From Lichenicoccus sp964242335 (GTDB lineage Bacteria; Pseudomonadota; Alphaproteobacteria; Acetobacterales; Acetobacteraceae), in assembly GCA_964242335.1 (NCBI GenBank), contig CAXTAY010000001.1, positions 162,434 to 226,433 of the forward strand: a stretch of DNA of 64,000 nt. The letters are read 5' to 3'. The notes beneath the pieces are model-generated. The model made no database searches, was not told the DNA's origin, and was given only the letters and a program-made list of their open reading frames with translations. A program made the position numbers and the translations under genes. This document shows positions 52,173 to 60,204 of this stretch, piece after piece; position 1 is the stretch's first letter, and each line of letters begins with the position of its first letter.

Positions 52173-53252
52173 ATGGAGGCCGTCATGGAACCTGCGCATT
52201 CCCTGCAGTCGAGAGGCGAGCCGCTGGTGCCGCCGCGCGGCTGCAGCTTCACCGAACCCGATTGGCAGGTGCTGGCGCGCTGCTGGTTCCCGGTCGCCAG
52301 CGTGGCCGAGCTCGGCACCGCGCCGGTCGCGGTCAGGCTGCTCGACGAGCGGCTGGTGGTGTATCGCGCGGCTGCGCGCATCGTCGTCGCGCGCGACCTG
52401 TGCATCCACCGCGGCGTGCCGCTCAGCATCGGCCGCGTCGAGGGCGAGGACATCGTCTGCCGCTATCACGGCCTGCGCTTCGGACCGGACGGCGCCTGCC
52501 GCGCGATCCCGTCCGAGCTGGGTGCGATTCCCACCGCGCGCATGCGGATCGCGGTGTTCCCGGTGCAGGAGCGCTTCGGCCTGGTCTGGACCAGCCTCGA
52601 TCCCGCGGCCGATCCGGCCCGGCTGCCCGTCTTCCCGCTCTGGCACGACCCGGCGTTCGAGCGGATCCTGCCGCCCTCGATCGACATCGAGGGATCCGCC
52701 GGCCGCCAATGCGAAGGCTTCCTCGACGTCGCGCATTTCGCCTTCGTGCACCACGAGACCTTCGCCGATCCGGACAATCCGGTGGTGCCCGACTACGCGG
52801 TGCGGTGGAACGAGGACGGCACCCTGGTCAGCGACTATGTCAGCGACGTCGCCAACATCCCGCACGGCACGCTATCGCCGGCGCCGGTGCCGGAGGGCTT
52901 CCTGTGGCGACGGCTGTTCGAGGTGCAGTTCCCGTTCTTCCCGCGCCTGACCATCTTCTTCCCGCAGGACAAGCGGCTGTCGCTGCTCAACTGCGCGACA
53001 CCGGTGTCGGCGCACAAGACACGGCTGTTCGTGCCGATCGTGCGCGACTTCGGCCACGGCTCCGACCTGGCTCCGGTGCACGCCTTCAACCACCGCGTGT
53101 TCGAGGAGGATCGTGCCATCGTCGAGACCCAGCATCCGGAGGACCTGCCGCTCGACCTGATGGCGGAGGCGCACATCAAGGCCGATCGCGCCTCGATCGC
53201 CTATCGACGCGGCCTGCGCAACATGGGCCTCGGACGCGCCTACACCTCCTGA
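52173..53252 (+). CDS. Rieske non-haem iron oxygenase, NdmA/NdmB- and VanA-like
   Basis: A complete 359-residue Rieske oxygenase. The [2Fe-2S] ligands are Cys77-x-His79 (DLCIHRGVPLS) and Cys96-x2-His99 (VCRYHGLRF). The catalytic iron ligands are in GFLDVAHFAFVHHETF (Asp185, His188, His193). Length, the short linker and the C-terminal pattern FEEDRAIVETQHPEDLPLDL then SIAYRRGLR resemble the N-demethylases NdmA/NdmB and vanillate O-demethylase VanA. Such enzymes remove methyl groups as formaldehyde. No reductase is encoded nearby. It is the last gene of the decarboxylase-GMC-ALDH operon. Confidence 0.92.
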   Translation: MEAVMEPAHSLQSRGEPLVPPRGCSFTEPDWQVLARCWFPVASVAELGTAPVAVRLLDERLVVYRAAARIVVARDLCIHRGVPLSIGRVEGEDIVCRYHGLRFGPDGACRAIPSELGAIPTARMRIAVFPVQERFGLVWTSLDPAADPARLPVFPLWHDPAFERILPPSIDIEGSAGRQCEGFLDVAHFAFVHHETFADPDNPVVPDYAVRWNEDGTLVSDYVSDVANIPHGTLSPAPVPEGFLWRRLFEVQFPFFPRLTIFFPQDKRLSLLNCATPVSAHKTRLFVPIVRDFGHGSDLAPVHAFNHRVFEEDRAIVETQHPEDLPLDLMAEAHIKADRASIAYRRGLRNMGLGRAYTS

Positions 53253-53265
53253 GCCGGGGCCCGCT

Positions 53266-53880
53266 CTATTCGATCAGCATCGCCGCCACCGTGGCGAGCA
53301 GCAGCAGCGCCATCGTCACGTTGAAGACGCGCAATCGCCCGGGATGGCGCAGCAGGCGGGCGCCGCTGGCGCCGATCAGCCCCCAGCTGCCGACGCAGGG
53401 CAGGCTGACCAGGGTGAACACCAGTCCGATCAGCGGGCCGAACAGCAGCGCGTTGCCGCCGGGCGGCAGGAAGGTGGCGGTCGCCGCGATCGCCATGAAC
53501 CAGCCCTTGGGGTTGACCCACTGGAAGGCGCAGGCGCCCAGGAAGCTCAGCGGCGGCGCTGCCCGAAGATCGGCCTTCACCGGGGCGGTCGCGATCTTCC
53601 AGGCGAGCCGGGCCATCCAGATCGCGCCCACCAGCTGGACCACACGCTGCACGATCCGGCTCTGCGCCAACGGCAGGCCGAGGCCGCAGGCGACCAGCGC
53701 CACCATCAGGCCGAAGCCGACCGCGACTCCGGCCAGTTGCGGCAGCGCGCGCCGCATGCCGTGGGCGGCGGCGGCGGTCAGCATCATGATGTTGTTCGGT
53801 CCCGGGGTCGCCGAGGCGCTGAAGGCAAAGACCAGCAACGGCAGGAGCGGGAAGGCGTGGGCTGCGACGAGTCCTGGCAC
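53266..53880 (-). CDS. LysE/RhtB-family exporter
   Basis: A 204-residue membrane protein with the family N-terminus FAFSASATPGPNNIMMLTAA and helices GVAVGFGLMVALVACGLGLP, FQWVNPKGWFMAIAATATFL and VFNVTMALLLLATVAAMLI. LysE/RhtB proteins export amino acids and related small molecules. The GTG start at 53880 has AGGA upstream. It reads against the oxygenase operon (convergent, 13 bp apart) and is separated from the GST gene upstream by 248 bp that includes a strong hairpin. Confidence 0.9.
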   Translation of the reverse strand: MPGLVAAHAFPLLPLLVFAFSASATPGPNNIMMLTAAAAHGMRRALPQLAGVAVGFGLMVALVACGLGLPLAQSRIVQRVVQLVGAIWMARLAWKIATAPVKADLRAAPPLSFLGACAFQWVNPKGWFMAIAATATFLPPGGNALLFGPLIGLVFTLVSLPCVGSWGLIGASGARLLRHPGRLRVFNVTMALLLLATVAAMLIE

Positions 53881-53921
53881 GGATCGGATCCTGTTCGGAA
53901 CCGGTGGCCAGGGAGGTGAAG

Positions 53922-53951
53922 CGAAACCCCGGCCGGACCGGCGGGGTTTCG
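53922..53951 (-). terminator. Strong hairpin between GST operon and LysE gene
   Basis: CGAAACCCC (53922-53930) pairs with GGGGTTTCG (53943-53951), and within it GCCGG (53932-53936) pairs with CCGGC (53938-53942), giving a long hairpin. It lies about 180 bp downstream of the GST gene and 42 bp upstream of the LysE start, both on the minus strand. It could terminate the GST-Rieske transcript or act in the LysE leader. Confidence 0.4.
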
Positions 53952-54128
53952 GGAAGCGGTTGGGGCTCGAAAGCCCTAGCGCGCGTGTTCCCGTACCCCG
54001 CCCGGGGCGATAATCCACACGATACGGGCGAGGACGGTGAGCATCGCTCGGACGCTAAGCCGGATCCCGTCTCCGGAACAAGGTGATTTGGCAGATCGAG
54101 GCGGCTCGCGACCGAGCATCAGCCGGTC

Positions 54129-54752
54129 TCAATGATGTTCCGGGATCCCCGGCATGCCGACGAAGCCTGGCAGCATCCGCACGCGACGCATCCAGCGGCG
54201 CAGTGCTGGGTAGGCCTCGTGGTCGATGCCGACGTCGCGGCTGAGCGCGATCGCGGGGAACAGCGCGATCTCGGCCAAGGTCGGCCCATCGCCCACGAAC
54301 CAGGCGGCGTCCTCCAGCCCGCGTCGCGTCATGTGGTCCTCCATGATCCGGAAGGCGCGTTCGGCGCCTCCGGTCGCCTCTGCCGGGTCGGACTGCCCGA
54401 AGATCGCGTGCTGCCGTGCCCGCGACACCGGCCCCAGCGCGCTGATCGCGAAATGCAGCCACATCGTCACCGAGGCGAGCGGAGCCGCCGTCTGTGGCAG
54501 CCAGCCTGCCTGCGCATCGTGGGAACGCGCGAGATAGACCAGGATCGGCTCCGCCTCGCGCAGCACCAGCGCGCCGTCCACCAGGATCGGCAGCGTGCCG
54601 AGCGGGTTGAGTAGGGAGAGCGGCGGCCGCGTCTGCTCGCCGCCCGGCAGCATGTCCACCGCGACCCGCACGCAGTCCAAGCCGAGCAGGCCGAGCAGCA
54701 GCCGGACCTTGTAGCACTGGTCGTCGAGCTCGAAGTCGTACAGCGTGGGCAC
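54129..54752 (-). CDS. Glutathione S-transferase-family protein (NdmE-like position)
   Basis: A 207-residue GST: thioredoxin-like domain PTLYDFELDDQCYKVRLLLG, cis-Pro block LNPLGTLPILVDGALVLREA, and an all-helical C-terminal domain ending RRVRMLPGFVGMPGIPEHH. It is encoded 2 bp after the Rieske-only gene, starting with GTG. In Pseudomonas putida CBB5, NdmE is a GST-like protein that is needed structurally for the split caffeine N7-demethylase NdmCDE and not for conjugation. The neighbours here make a similar scaffold role plausible. A conventional GST or isomerase cannot be excluded. Confidence 0.85.
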   Translation of the reverse strand: MPTLYDFELDDQCYKVRLLLGLLGLDCVRVAVDMLPGGEQTRPPLSLLNPLGTLPILVDGALVLREAEPILVYLARSHDAQAGWLPQTAAPLASVTMWLHFAISALGPVSRARQHAIFGQSDPAEATGGAERAFRIMEDHMTRRGLEDAAWFVGDGPTLAEIALFPAIALSRDVGIDHEAYPALRRWMRRVRMLPGFVGMPGIPEHH

Positions 54753-54754
54753 GC

Positions 54755-55363
54755 TCAAGCGCCGGTCTCGAGCGCGTCGCGCAGCGCTTCCGCCCAGTCG
54801 CAGACCGCGCGCCGCAGCGACCTGTCCGGCGTGCCGGACAGGGTGAGGTGCAGCATCGAGCATCCCGGCGCCAGGGGCTGCACCGCCATGTTGGTCGCGG
54901 CCGGCGCCGGGCGCGCGGGCAGCGCCGCGCTCAGCCGCGACGCATCGCAGGCGATCGCGATGCTGCGCACGGCGACCGCCTGCGCCGGCGCCTCCCACGC
55001 GGCGGCCGCGCCGGAGGGATCGACGCGTCGGGTCCAGATCATGCCCAGCCGCTCGATGCAGTCATGCGTCGTCGCCCGGATGGTGCTCGGCACCACCAGC
55101 GCCGGATGCGCCGGGATCAGGCGGCAGCGCCCGGCGCCGTCGAACTGCCAGCCGTGGTACAGGCAGGCGAGCCGGTCGCCGCGCACGAAGCCGAAGCTCA
55201 GCCGCATGCCGCGATGCGGGCAGCGATCCTGCCAGACCTGCGCCTGCCCGGACCGGTCGCGCCACAGCACCAGCTCGTCGCCTTCGATGCGCGTGCCGGC
55301 GGACATGCCGGGCTCGAGGTCGGCCGAGAGTGCCACGGCGCACCATCCGTCGGCTCCGGTCAC
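54755..55363 (-). CDS. Stand-alone Rieske [2Fe-2S] protein
   Basis: A 202-residue protein with a full Rieske domain: Cys48-x-His50 (DRCPHRGMRLS) and Cys67-x2-His70 (ACLYHGWQFDG), then GRCRLIPAHPALVVPSTIRA and LGMIWTRRVDPSG, as in the N-terminal domain of ring-hydroxylating oxygenases. No catalytic D-x2-H-x4-H motif follows; the last 70 residues are a short, Ala-rich extension. Thus it carries only the electron-transfer half. The GTG start overlaps the stop of the acylphosphatase-like gene (GTGA). The missing catalytic half is encoded divergently at 55657-56526. Confidence 0.9.
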   Translation of the reverse strand: MTGADGWCAVALSADLEPGMSAGTRIEGDELVLWRDRSGQAQVWQDRCPHRGMRLSFGFVRGDRLACLYHGWQFDGAGRCRLIPAHPALVVPSTIRATTHDCIERLGMIWTRRVDPSGAAAAWEAPAQAVAVRSIAIACDASRLSAALPARPAPAATNMAVQPLAPGCSMLHLTLSGTPDRSLRRAVCDWAEALRDALETGA

Positions 55364-55620
55364 GGCGGCGCCGGGTCGAGCTGCGCGATCGCCTGCCTGC
55401 GCACGTCGCGCACCAGGGCGTCGTATGGGCCCAGGCTGCACGCCATCTCGAACGCGCCGATCAGCTCCGGCTCTCCCGCGACCGCAACGATGATCTCGCT
55501 GCGGCTGCTGTGGCGGATCGACGCGGCGAGCTCCAGGCGCCGCGCGCGATCCTGCACGAAGCGGACGAAGCTCCGCGGCCGGAACGACCCGGTGAAGGTG
55601 AACATGACGGCGTCGGTCAT
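55360..55620 (-). CDS. Acylphosphatase-like small protein
   Basis: An 86-residue protein whose core FTGSFRPRSFVRFVQDRARR, LELAASIRHSSRSEIIVAVA and GEPELIGAFEMACSLGPYDA follows the acylphosphatase pattern (G-x-F-R, F-V, A-x-x-L-x-L, G-x-V-x-V-x-x-x-G, G-P). The phosphate-binding Arg could be kept, but the catalytic Asn after the second strand is replaced (R-H-S). It begins the minus-strand operon Acp-Rieske-GST, 36 bp from the divergent oxygenase gene. A binding or assembly function is more likely than catalysis; this is an inference. Confidence 0.7.
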   Translation of the reverse strand: MTDAVMFTFTGSFRPRSFVRFVQDRARRLELAASIRHSSRSEIIVAVAGEPELIGAFEMACSLGPYDALVRDVRRQAIAQLDPAPP

Positions 55621-55656
55621 GGCGGATAATCTAGGACGGCAACCGAGGAGAGGGCG

Positions 55657-56526
55657 ATGGAGAACGGCGTCGAGCCTGCGTCCCTCGACCAGTGGTACGC
55701 AATCGCGACACTGGCCTGCCTGGATGCGGCGCAGCAGGACACCCGGCTGCTCGGAACGGACATCGTGCTGCGGCGCACCGGCGACGGGGTGTCGGTGCGG
55801 GCGCCGGACCGGGGCCGGGCACTCGCGGTGCGCGAGCGCTATGGCTGCGTCTGGACCACGCTCGGCACGCCCGGCGCCGACCTGCCGGCGATCCCGGAGG
55901 CGGAGGAAGCCGACCGGCGCATGGTGGCGTGCGGATCGGTGCAGGTGCGCAGCTCCGGGCTGCGCATCGTCGAGAACTTCCTCGACATGGCCCATTTCCC
56001 GTTCGTGCACACCGGCATCCTCGGCGCCGAGCCGCATACCGAGGTCGCGAACTACGTCAGCGAGATACGGCGCGACGTCAACGAGGTCTGGGCCACCGAG
56101 TGCCGCTTCCACCAGCCGCGTGCGGCGCTCTCGGCGACCGGCGGCACCGAGATACGCTACGCCTACCGGGTGGCGACGCCGTTCGTGGCGCTGCTCTACA
56201 AGACCTGTCCCGGGCAGGCCGACCGGCAGGACGTCATCTGCCTGTTCGTCCAGCCGATGGAGCCGGATCGCTGCCGCGCCCACCCGATCATGTTCCTGCT
56301 CGACGAGCATTCGCGACAGTCCGAGCTGGTCGCGTTCCAGCAGACCATCTTCCTGCAGGACCGCATCATCCTGGAGAACCAGCGCCCGCGCCTGCTGCCG
56401 CTCGATCCTCGCGCCGAGATCCCTACCCGCGCCGACGGCTCCTCGATCGCCTACCGGCGCTGGCTCAAGCAGCAGGGCGTCAGGTATGGCACCACCGCAG
56501 GCGTCACCGCGTCGAACGGGCGCTGA
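55657..56526 (+). CDS. Rieske-less oxygenase catalytic subunit (NdmC-like)
   Basis: A 289-residue protein with the catalytic domain of Rieske oxygenases but no Rieske domain. The iron site is in VENFLDMAHFPFVHTG (Asp110, His113, His118). The N-terminal 70 residues (DQWYAIATLACLDAAQQDTR ... RYGCVWTTLG) keep the strands flanking a Rieske domain, but the Cys-x-His and Cys-x2-His loops are gone, with the gap bridged by VSVRAPDRGRALAVR. NdmC, the caffeine N7-demethylase subunit, is built the same way and receives electrons from a Rieske domain on NdmD. Here the donor is probably the Rieske-only protein encoded divergently next door. Substrate unknown. Confidence 0.88.
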   Translation: MENGVEPASLDQWYAIATLACLDAAQQDTRLLGTDIVLRRTGDGVSVRAPDRGRALAVRERYGCVWTTLGTPGADLPAIPEAEEADRRMVACGSVQVRSSGLRIVENFLDMAHFPFVHTGILGAEPHTEVANYVSEIRRDVNEVWATECRFHQPRAALSATGGTEIRYAYRVATPFVALLYKTCPGQADRQDVICLFVQPMEPDRCRAHPIMFLLDEHSRQSELVAFQQTIFLQDRIILENQRPRLLPLDPRAEIPTRADGSSIAYRRWLKQQGVRYGTTAGVTASNGR

Positions 56527-56550
56527 CGCGGGCACCGCGCGGCCGCCGGA

Positions 56551-57528
56551 TCAAGCAGCGCGGCGCCAGGCGTGCGTCAGGCCGTTCGATGCGATCTGCC
56601 GCAGCACCGCGTCCGACAGACCGAGGCACGCCGCGAGCAGGCGGTATTCGCGGTCGAGGTCGGTATGGAACAGGCCCGGATCGTCGGTGTTCACCGTCAC
56701 CCGCAGGCCGCCCTCGATCATGCGGCGGATCGCATGGGCCGGATCGGACAGGTCGCGCCAGATCGTGGTGTGCAGGGTCGTGGTCGGGCAGACGGTGAAC
56801 AGGATGTCGAGCTCCCGGCATCGCTGCATCAGCGCGGGGTCATCCACCACGTGATAGCCGTGGTCGATCCGGCGGCAGCCGAGCAGCTCGATCGAGTCGC
56901 GAACGTTCGAAGCCGGGCCGTCCTCGCCCGCGTGCGCCGTCACCTGCAGTCCCTCGGCGCGGGCACGCGCGTACATCGCCGCGAACGGCGCCGGCGGGTT
57001 CGGGCGCTCCTCGTAATCGAGCCCGATGCCGACGATGCCGTCCCGCCGGTCCGCCAGCACGGTGTCGAGGAACCGCATGCCGTGCTCCGGCCCGAGCACG
57101 CGGCTATGCGCCGGGATCAGCAGCGTGGTGGTGCCGAGGTCGCGTTCGACGCTCGCCGCCGCGGCCAGGATGCCGTCCAGCATCGCGCCGTAGGCGGTGC
57201 CGGGATGCGCGTGCGGCGAGAAGAACAGCTCGACATGGCGGACGTTGCTGGCGGCGCAGCGTATCAGCGCCTGGCGCGCGACGTCGTGGAAATCCTCCGC
57301 ATTGCGCATGCAGGCGCAGATGCGGTCGTAGGCGCGCAGGAACGTCGAGAGGTCGGTGAAACCCGAGGCATCGTCGCGCGGATCTTCCGGCACGCCGTGC
57401 TTGCGACGCAGCCGCGCGAACAGTTCCGGCGAGACGCTGCCCTCGAGATGGAGATGCAGTTCCGCCTTGGGCAGCGCGTGGATCAGGTCGTCGGTCGATC
57501 GCGCGCCCGATCCCGCGGCGTCGGACAT
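56551..57528 (-). CDS. Adenosine/adenine deaminase-family protein
   Basis: A 325-residue amidohydrolase of the adenosine deaminase family: metal ligands His25 and His27 in KAELHLHLEGSVSPELFARL, catalytic Glu in VTAHAGEDGP, HGYHVV, and metal Asp in VNTDDPGLFHT. H-L-H-L-E-G-S is more like the adenine deaminase/ADA-like branch than classic adenosine deaminase (H-x-H-L-D-G). It releases ammonia from an aminopurine or related ring. GGAGGTT precedes the ATG at 57528. Its place next to NdmC-like and NdmA-like oxygenases suggests that the pathway degrades an N-methylated purine-like compound, but this remains an inference. Confidence 0.88.
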   Translation of the reverse strand: MSDAAGSGARSTDDLIHALPKAELHLHLEGSVSPELFARLRRKHGVPEDPRDDASGFTDLSTFLRAYDRICACMRNAEDFHDVARQALIRCAASNVRHVELFFSPHAHPGTAYGAMLDGILAAAASVERDLGTTTLLIPAHSRVLGPEHGMRFLDTVLADRRDGIVGIGLDYEERPNPPAPFAAMYARARAEGLQVTAHAGEDGPASNVRDSIELLGCRRIDHGYHVVDDPALMQRCRELDILFTVCPTTTLHTTIWRDLSDPAHAIRRMIEGGLRVTVNTDDPGLFHTDLDREYRLLAACLGLSDAVLRQIASNGLTHAWRRAA

Positions 57529-57676
57529 GGAACCTCCTGTCAGGGTGACGTCGGCGTCATCCGCGGCATCATGCCACCGTGCCCGGGCGTTCCCAAGCCA
57601 GCCGATCGGACGCCGCATGAACCTTGAGGCCAGGCTCCGCTTAGGCCTGAAGATCATTCCCTCCCAGGAGCCGCCG

Positions 57677-58705
57677 ATGAGGATCATCACCATCGAGGAA
57701 CATGCCTTCGATGCCGGCATCGCCCGCGCCACCCAGGCGGCGCAGGCGGCGGAAGCCGGCTACCTCGTCGATCTCGCCACCGGCGTCGAAGACAAGGCGC
57801 CGGCCTCGGCGCGGCGGCCGTACCTGCTCCCGGTCCATGAGATCGTGCCTCGGGCGATCGATGTCGGCGACGGGCGGATCGCCGAGATGGATGCGCACGG
57901 CATCGACATGCAGGTCCTGTCCTTCAGCAACCCGCCGCAGCTGGCGCCGGCCGATCGGGGCATCGCCCTCGCGCGTGCCGCGAACGACAGGCTCGCCGAA
58001 GCCGTTAGGGCGCATCCCGGGCGCTTCGCCGGCTTCGCGACCCTGCCCTGGCAGGATCCGCAGGCGGCGGCCGACGAACTTGAGCGCGCCGTGCGGGATC
58101 TCGGCCTCAAGGGCACGCTGCTCGTCGGGCGGCCTGGCGAGACGTTCCTCGACGACGAGCGCTACGAGCCGGTGCTGGCGAAGCTCGATGCGCTGAAGGT
58201 GCCCATCTACGTCCATCCGGGCGTCCCCCTGCCGCAGGTCCAGCAGCCCTACTACGGCGGGCTGGCCAGGCAGGTGACCGCGAGGCTGTCGCTGTTCGGC
58301 TGGGGCTGGCACGCCGAGGCCGGCATCCAGGTCATCCGCATGATCCTGTCCGGGACCTTCGACAGGTTCCCCGACCTGCGGGTGATCAGCGGTCACTGGG
58401 GCGAGATGGTGCCGTTCTACCTGCAGCGCATGGACGACGCGATGTCGCCCGACGTCACCGGGCTGTCGCGGACCATCACGCAGACCTACACATCGCAGAT
58501 CTACGTCACGCCCAGCGGGATGCTGAACCTGCCGCATTTCGAGTTCATCCATAAGGTCATGGGTGCGGACCGCATCATCTACGCGGTGGACTACCCCTAC
58601 CTGACCAACACCGGCGCCCGCGACTTCCTGGAGCGGCTCCCCATCAGCCAGGACGACAAGGAGAAGATCGCCCACCGCAACGCCGAGAGCTTGTTGGGTC
58701 TGTGA
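57677..58705 (+). CDS. Amidohydrolase_2 (ACMSD/gamma-resorcylate decarboxylase-like)
   Basis: A 342-residue TIM-barrel metal enzyme: MRIITIEEHAFD with the E-x-H metal ligands (Glu7, His9) as in gamma-resorcylate and 5-carboxyvanillate decarboxylases, VPIYVHPGVPLP (His), VISGHWGEMVPFYLQRMDDA (His), and YAVDYPYLTNTGARDFLERL (Asp). These enzymes perform non-oxidative decarboxylation or hydrolysis of ring compounds. CAGGAG precedes the ATG at 57677. It lies 148 bp from the divergent deaminase and probably belongs to the same pathway. Confidence 0.88.
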   Translation: MRIITIEEHAFDAGIARATQAAQAAEAGYLVDLATGVEDKAPASARRPYLLPVHEIVPRAIDVGDGRIAEMDAHGIDMQVLSFSNPPQLAPADRGIALARAANDRLAEAVRAHPGRFAGFATLPWQDPQAAADELERAVRDLGLKGTLLVGRPGETFLDDERYEPVLAKLDALKVPIYVHPGVPLPQVQQPYYGGLARQVTARLSLFGWGWHAEAGIQVIRMILSGTFDRFPDLRVISGHWGEMVPFYLQRMDDAMSPDVTGLSRTITQTYTSQIYVTPSGMLNLPHFEFIHKVMGADRIIYAVDYPYLTNTGARDFLERLPISQDDKEKIAHRNAESLLGL

Positions 58706-58781
58706 CGAGGTGCTGCCCGGAGATCACGGTTCGTGATGCACCGGTGGGGCAACCGGGGCGCCCGTTCGGCGTCGCCACCGC

Positions 58782-59609
58782 ATGCGCGTGCACCACATCA
58801 ATTGCGGCACCGAGTGCCCCTATGGCGGCCACCTGTTCGACGGCCGCACCTCCGGTTTCGGGCCGTCGCGCCTGACCTGCCAGTGCCTGCTGATCGAGGC
58901 GGGGGACGGCCTGGTGCTGGTCGATACCGGCTTCGGCACCCATGACGTGCGCGACCCGCGCCGTCGCATCGACGGCTTCTTCCGTGCCCTGAACAACATC
59001 CGCTTCGATCCGCAGGAAACGGCGGTGGCGCAGATACGACGCCTCGGCCTGGATCCCGCCGACGTGCGGCATATCGTGCTGACCCACCTGGATTTCGATC
59101 ATGCCGGCGGCCTGGACGACTTCCCCCAGGCCACCGTGCACCTGTTCGAGCCGGAGGCGCGCGCCGCGCGCGAGCGGCGCTCGCTGCTGGCGCGTCGCAG
59201 GTTCCGGCCGCAACAATGGCAGGATGGCGGTCCGTGGCGGGAATACCCGCTGGCCGGCGAGCGCTGGTTCGGCTTCGAGACTGTCCGCGGCCTGCAGGGC
59301 TTGCCGCCGGAGATCCTGATGGTGCCGCTGCCGGGTCATACCGCGGGACATTGCGGTGTCGCGGTGCAGGGCGCCTCCGGCTGGAAGCTGCTCGCGGGCG
59401 ATGCGTACTTCCATCACAGCGAGATCGACCCGGCCGGAGCGCGGCCGCCGCTCGGGGTGCGCGTCTACCAGGCGATGATGCAGGTGGATCGCGGCCAGCG
59501 ATGGCTGAACCAGGCGCGGCTGCGCGAGCTGATGCGCACGCACGGCGGCGAGGTGGACGTGTTCTGCTCGCACGATCCGCACGACATGGACCGCCTCGCC
59601 GGCCGCTAG
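58782..59609 (+). CDS. Metallo-beta-lactamase-fold hydrolase
   Basis: A 275-residue MBL-fold protein with THLDFDHAGG (His102, Asp104, Asp106, His107), PGHTAGHCGV and GDAYFHHSEI providing the remaining ligands, and SHDPHDMDRLAG near the end. The layout (Thr-Cys-Gln start LTCQCLLIEAGDGLVLVDTG) resembles lactonase-type members such as AHL lactonases. Hydrolysis of a lactone or ester is likely; the gene follows the amidohydrolase by 76 bp in the same direction, so it may act on a pathway intermediate. Confidence 0.9.
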   Translation: MRVHHINCGTECPYGGHLFDGRTSGFGPSRLTCQCLLIEAGDGLVLVDTGFGTHDVRDPRRRIDGFFRALNNIRFDPQETAVAQIRRLGLDPADVRHIVLTHLDFDHAGGLDDFPQATVHLFEPEARAARERRSLLARRRFRPQQWQDGGPWREYPLAGERWFGFETVRGLQGLPPEILMVPLPGHTAGHCGVAVQGASGWKLLAGDAYFHHSEIDPAGARPPLGVRVYQAMMQVDRGQRWLNQARLRELMRTHGGEVDVFCSHDPHDMDRLAGR

Positions 59610-59770
59610 CCGCCGCGAGGCGCCGTGTCCGGCTGGGGCGGGGCGACCGATGCGGGCTTCGCGTTGTGGTGACAGGGGCGCGACCGGACCTTTTTTCCGG
59701 ACCACAGGTTTCCAATCTCTGTGCAACTGACGAGGCAACGCTGCGCCGGTGGCGCGATCAGGAGCAGACG

Positions 59771-60160
59771 ATGCGCAAGGTAGTGACGTTCTTGCTGGCT
59801 GCGACGACCTTGGCCGGCACGGTCCTGGCGGCGCCTCCGGCGCTGGCTCAACGTGGCGGCTTCCGGGGCGGCGGCTTCCACGGCGGTGGCTATTATGGCG
59901 GCTACCGCGGCGGCTACGGCTATCGCGGCGGCTATGGCTTTGGCTACGGCTATCGCGGCTTCGGGTATGGGTTCGGCGGCTTCGGCTTCGGCCTCGCCGC
60001 CGGCGCGGCACTCGGTCTCGCCGCGGCGCCCTTCGGCTACGGCTACGGCTACCGCGGCTTCTACGGCTATCCCTATGGATATCCGGCGTTCTACGGCTAC
60101 CCCTATGCGTACGCGCCGCGCGTGGTCTACGCGCCACCGGTCATCGGCTACGGCTACTGA
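59771..60160 (+). CDS. Exported Gly/Tyr-rich low-complexity protein
   Basis: A 129-residue protein with a signal peptide (KVVTFLLAATTLAGTVLAAP, cut near ALA-Q). The mature part is nearly all Gly, Tyr, Phe and Arg in G-G-Y and Y-G-Y repeats (RGGFRGGGFHGGGYYGGYRG), with a short hydrophobic Ala/Gly segment (GFGLAAGAALGLAAAPFGYG) in the middle. Similar small proteins are common in Acetobacteraceae and relatives and have no known function. AGGAG precedes the ATG. The repeats suggest a surface or matrix component. Confidence 0.8.
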   Translation: MRKVVTFLLAATTLAGTVLAAPPALAQRGGFRGGGFHGGGYYGGYRGGYGYRGGYGFGYGYRGFGYGFGGFGFGLAAGAALGLAAAPFGYGYGYRGFYGYPYGYPAFYGYPYAYAPRVVYAPPVIGYGY

Positions 60161-60204
60161 GCGAGCGCCCGGTCGTCTCGGGTCGGGTCAGCCTGAGACG
60201 CGGG

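Noticed and set aside
50669..54013. Open frame of more than 1100 codons on the plus strand
   Set aside because: It runs out of frame through the aldehyde dehydrogenase and Rieske oxygenase genes, is Arg/Ala-rich, and has no recognisable domain.
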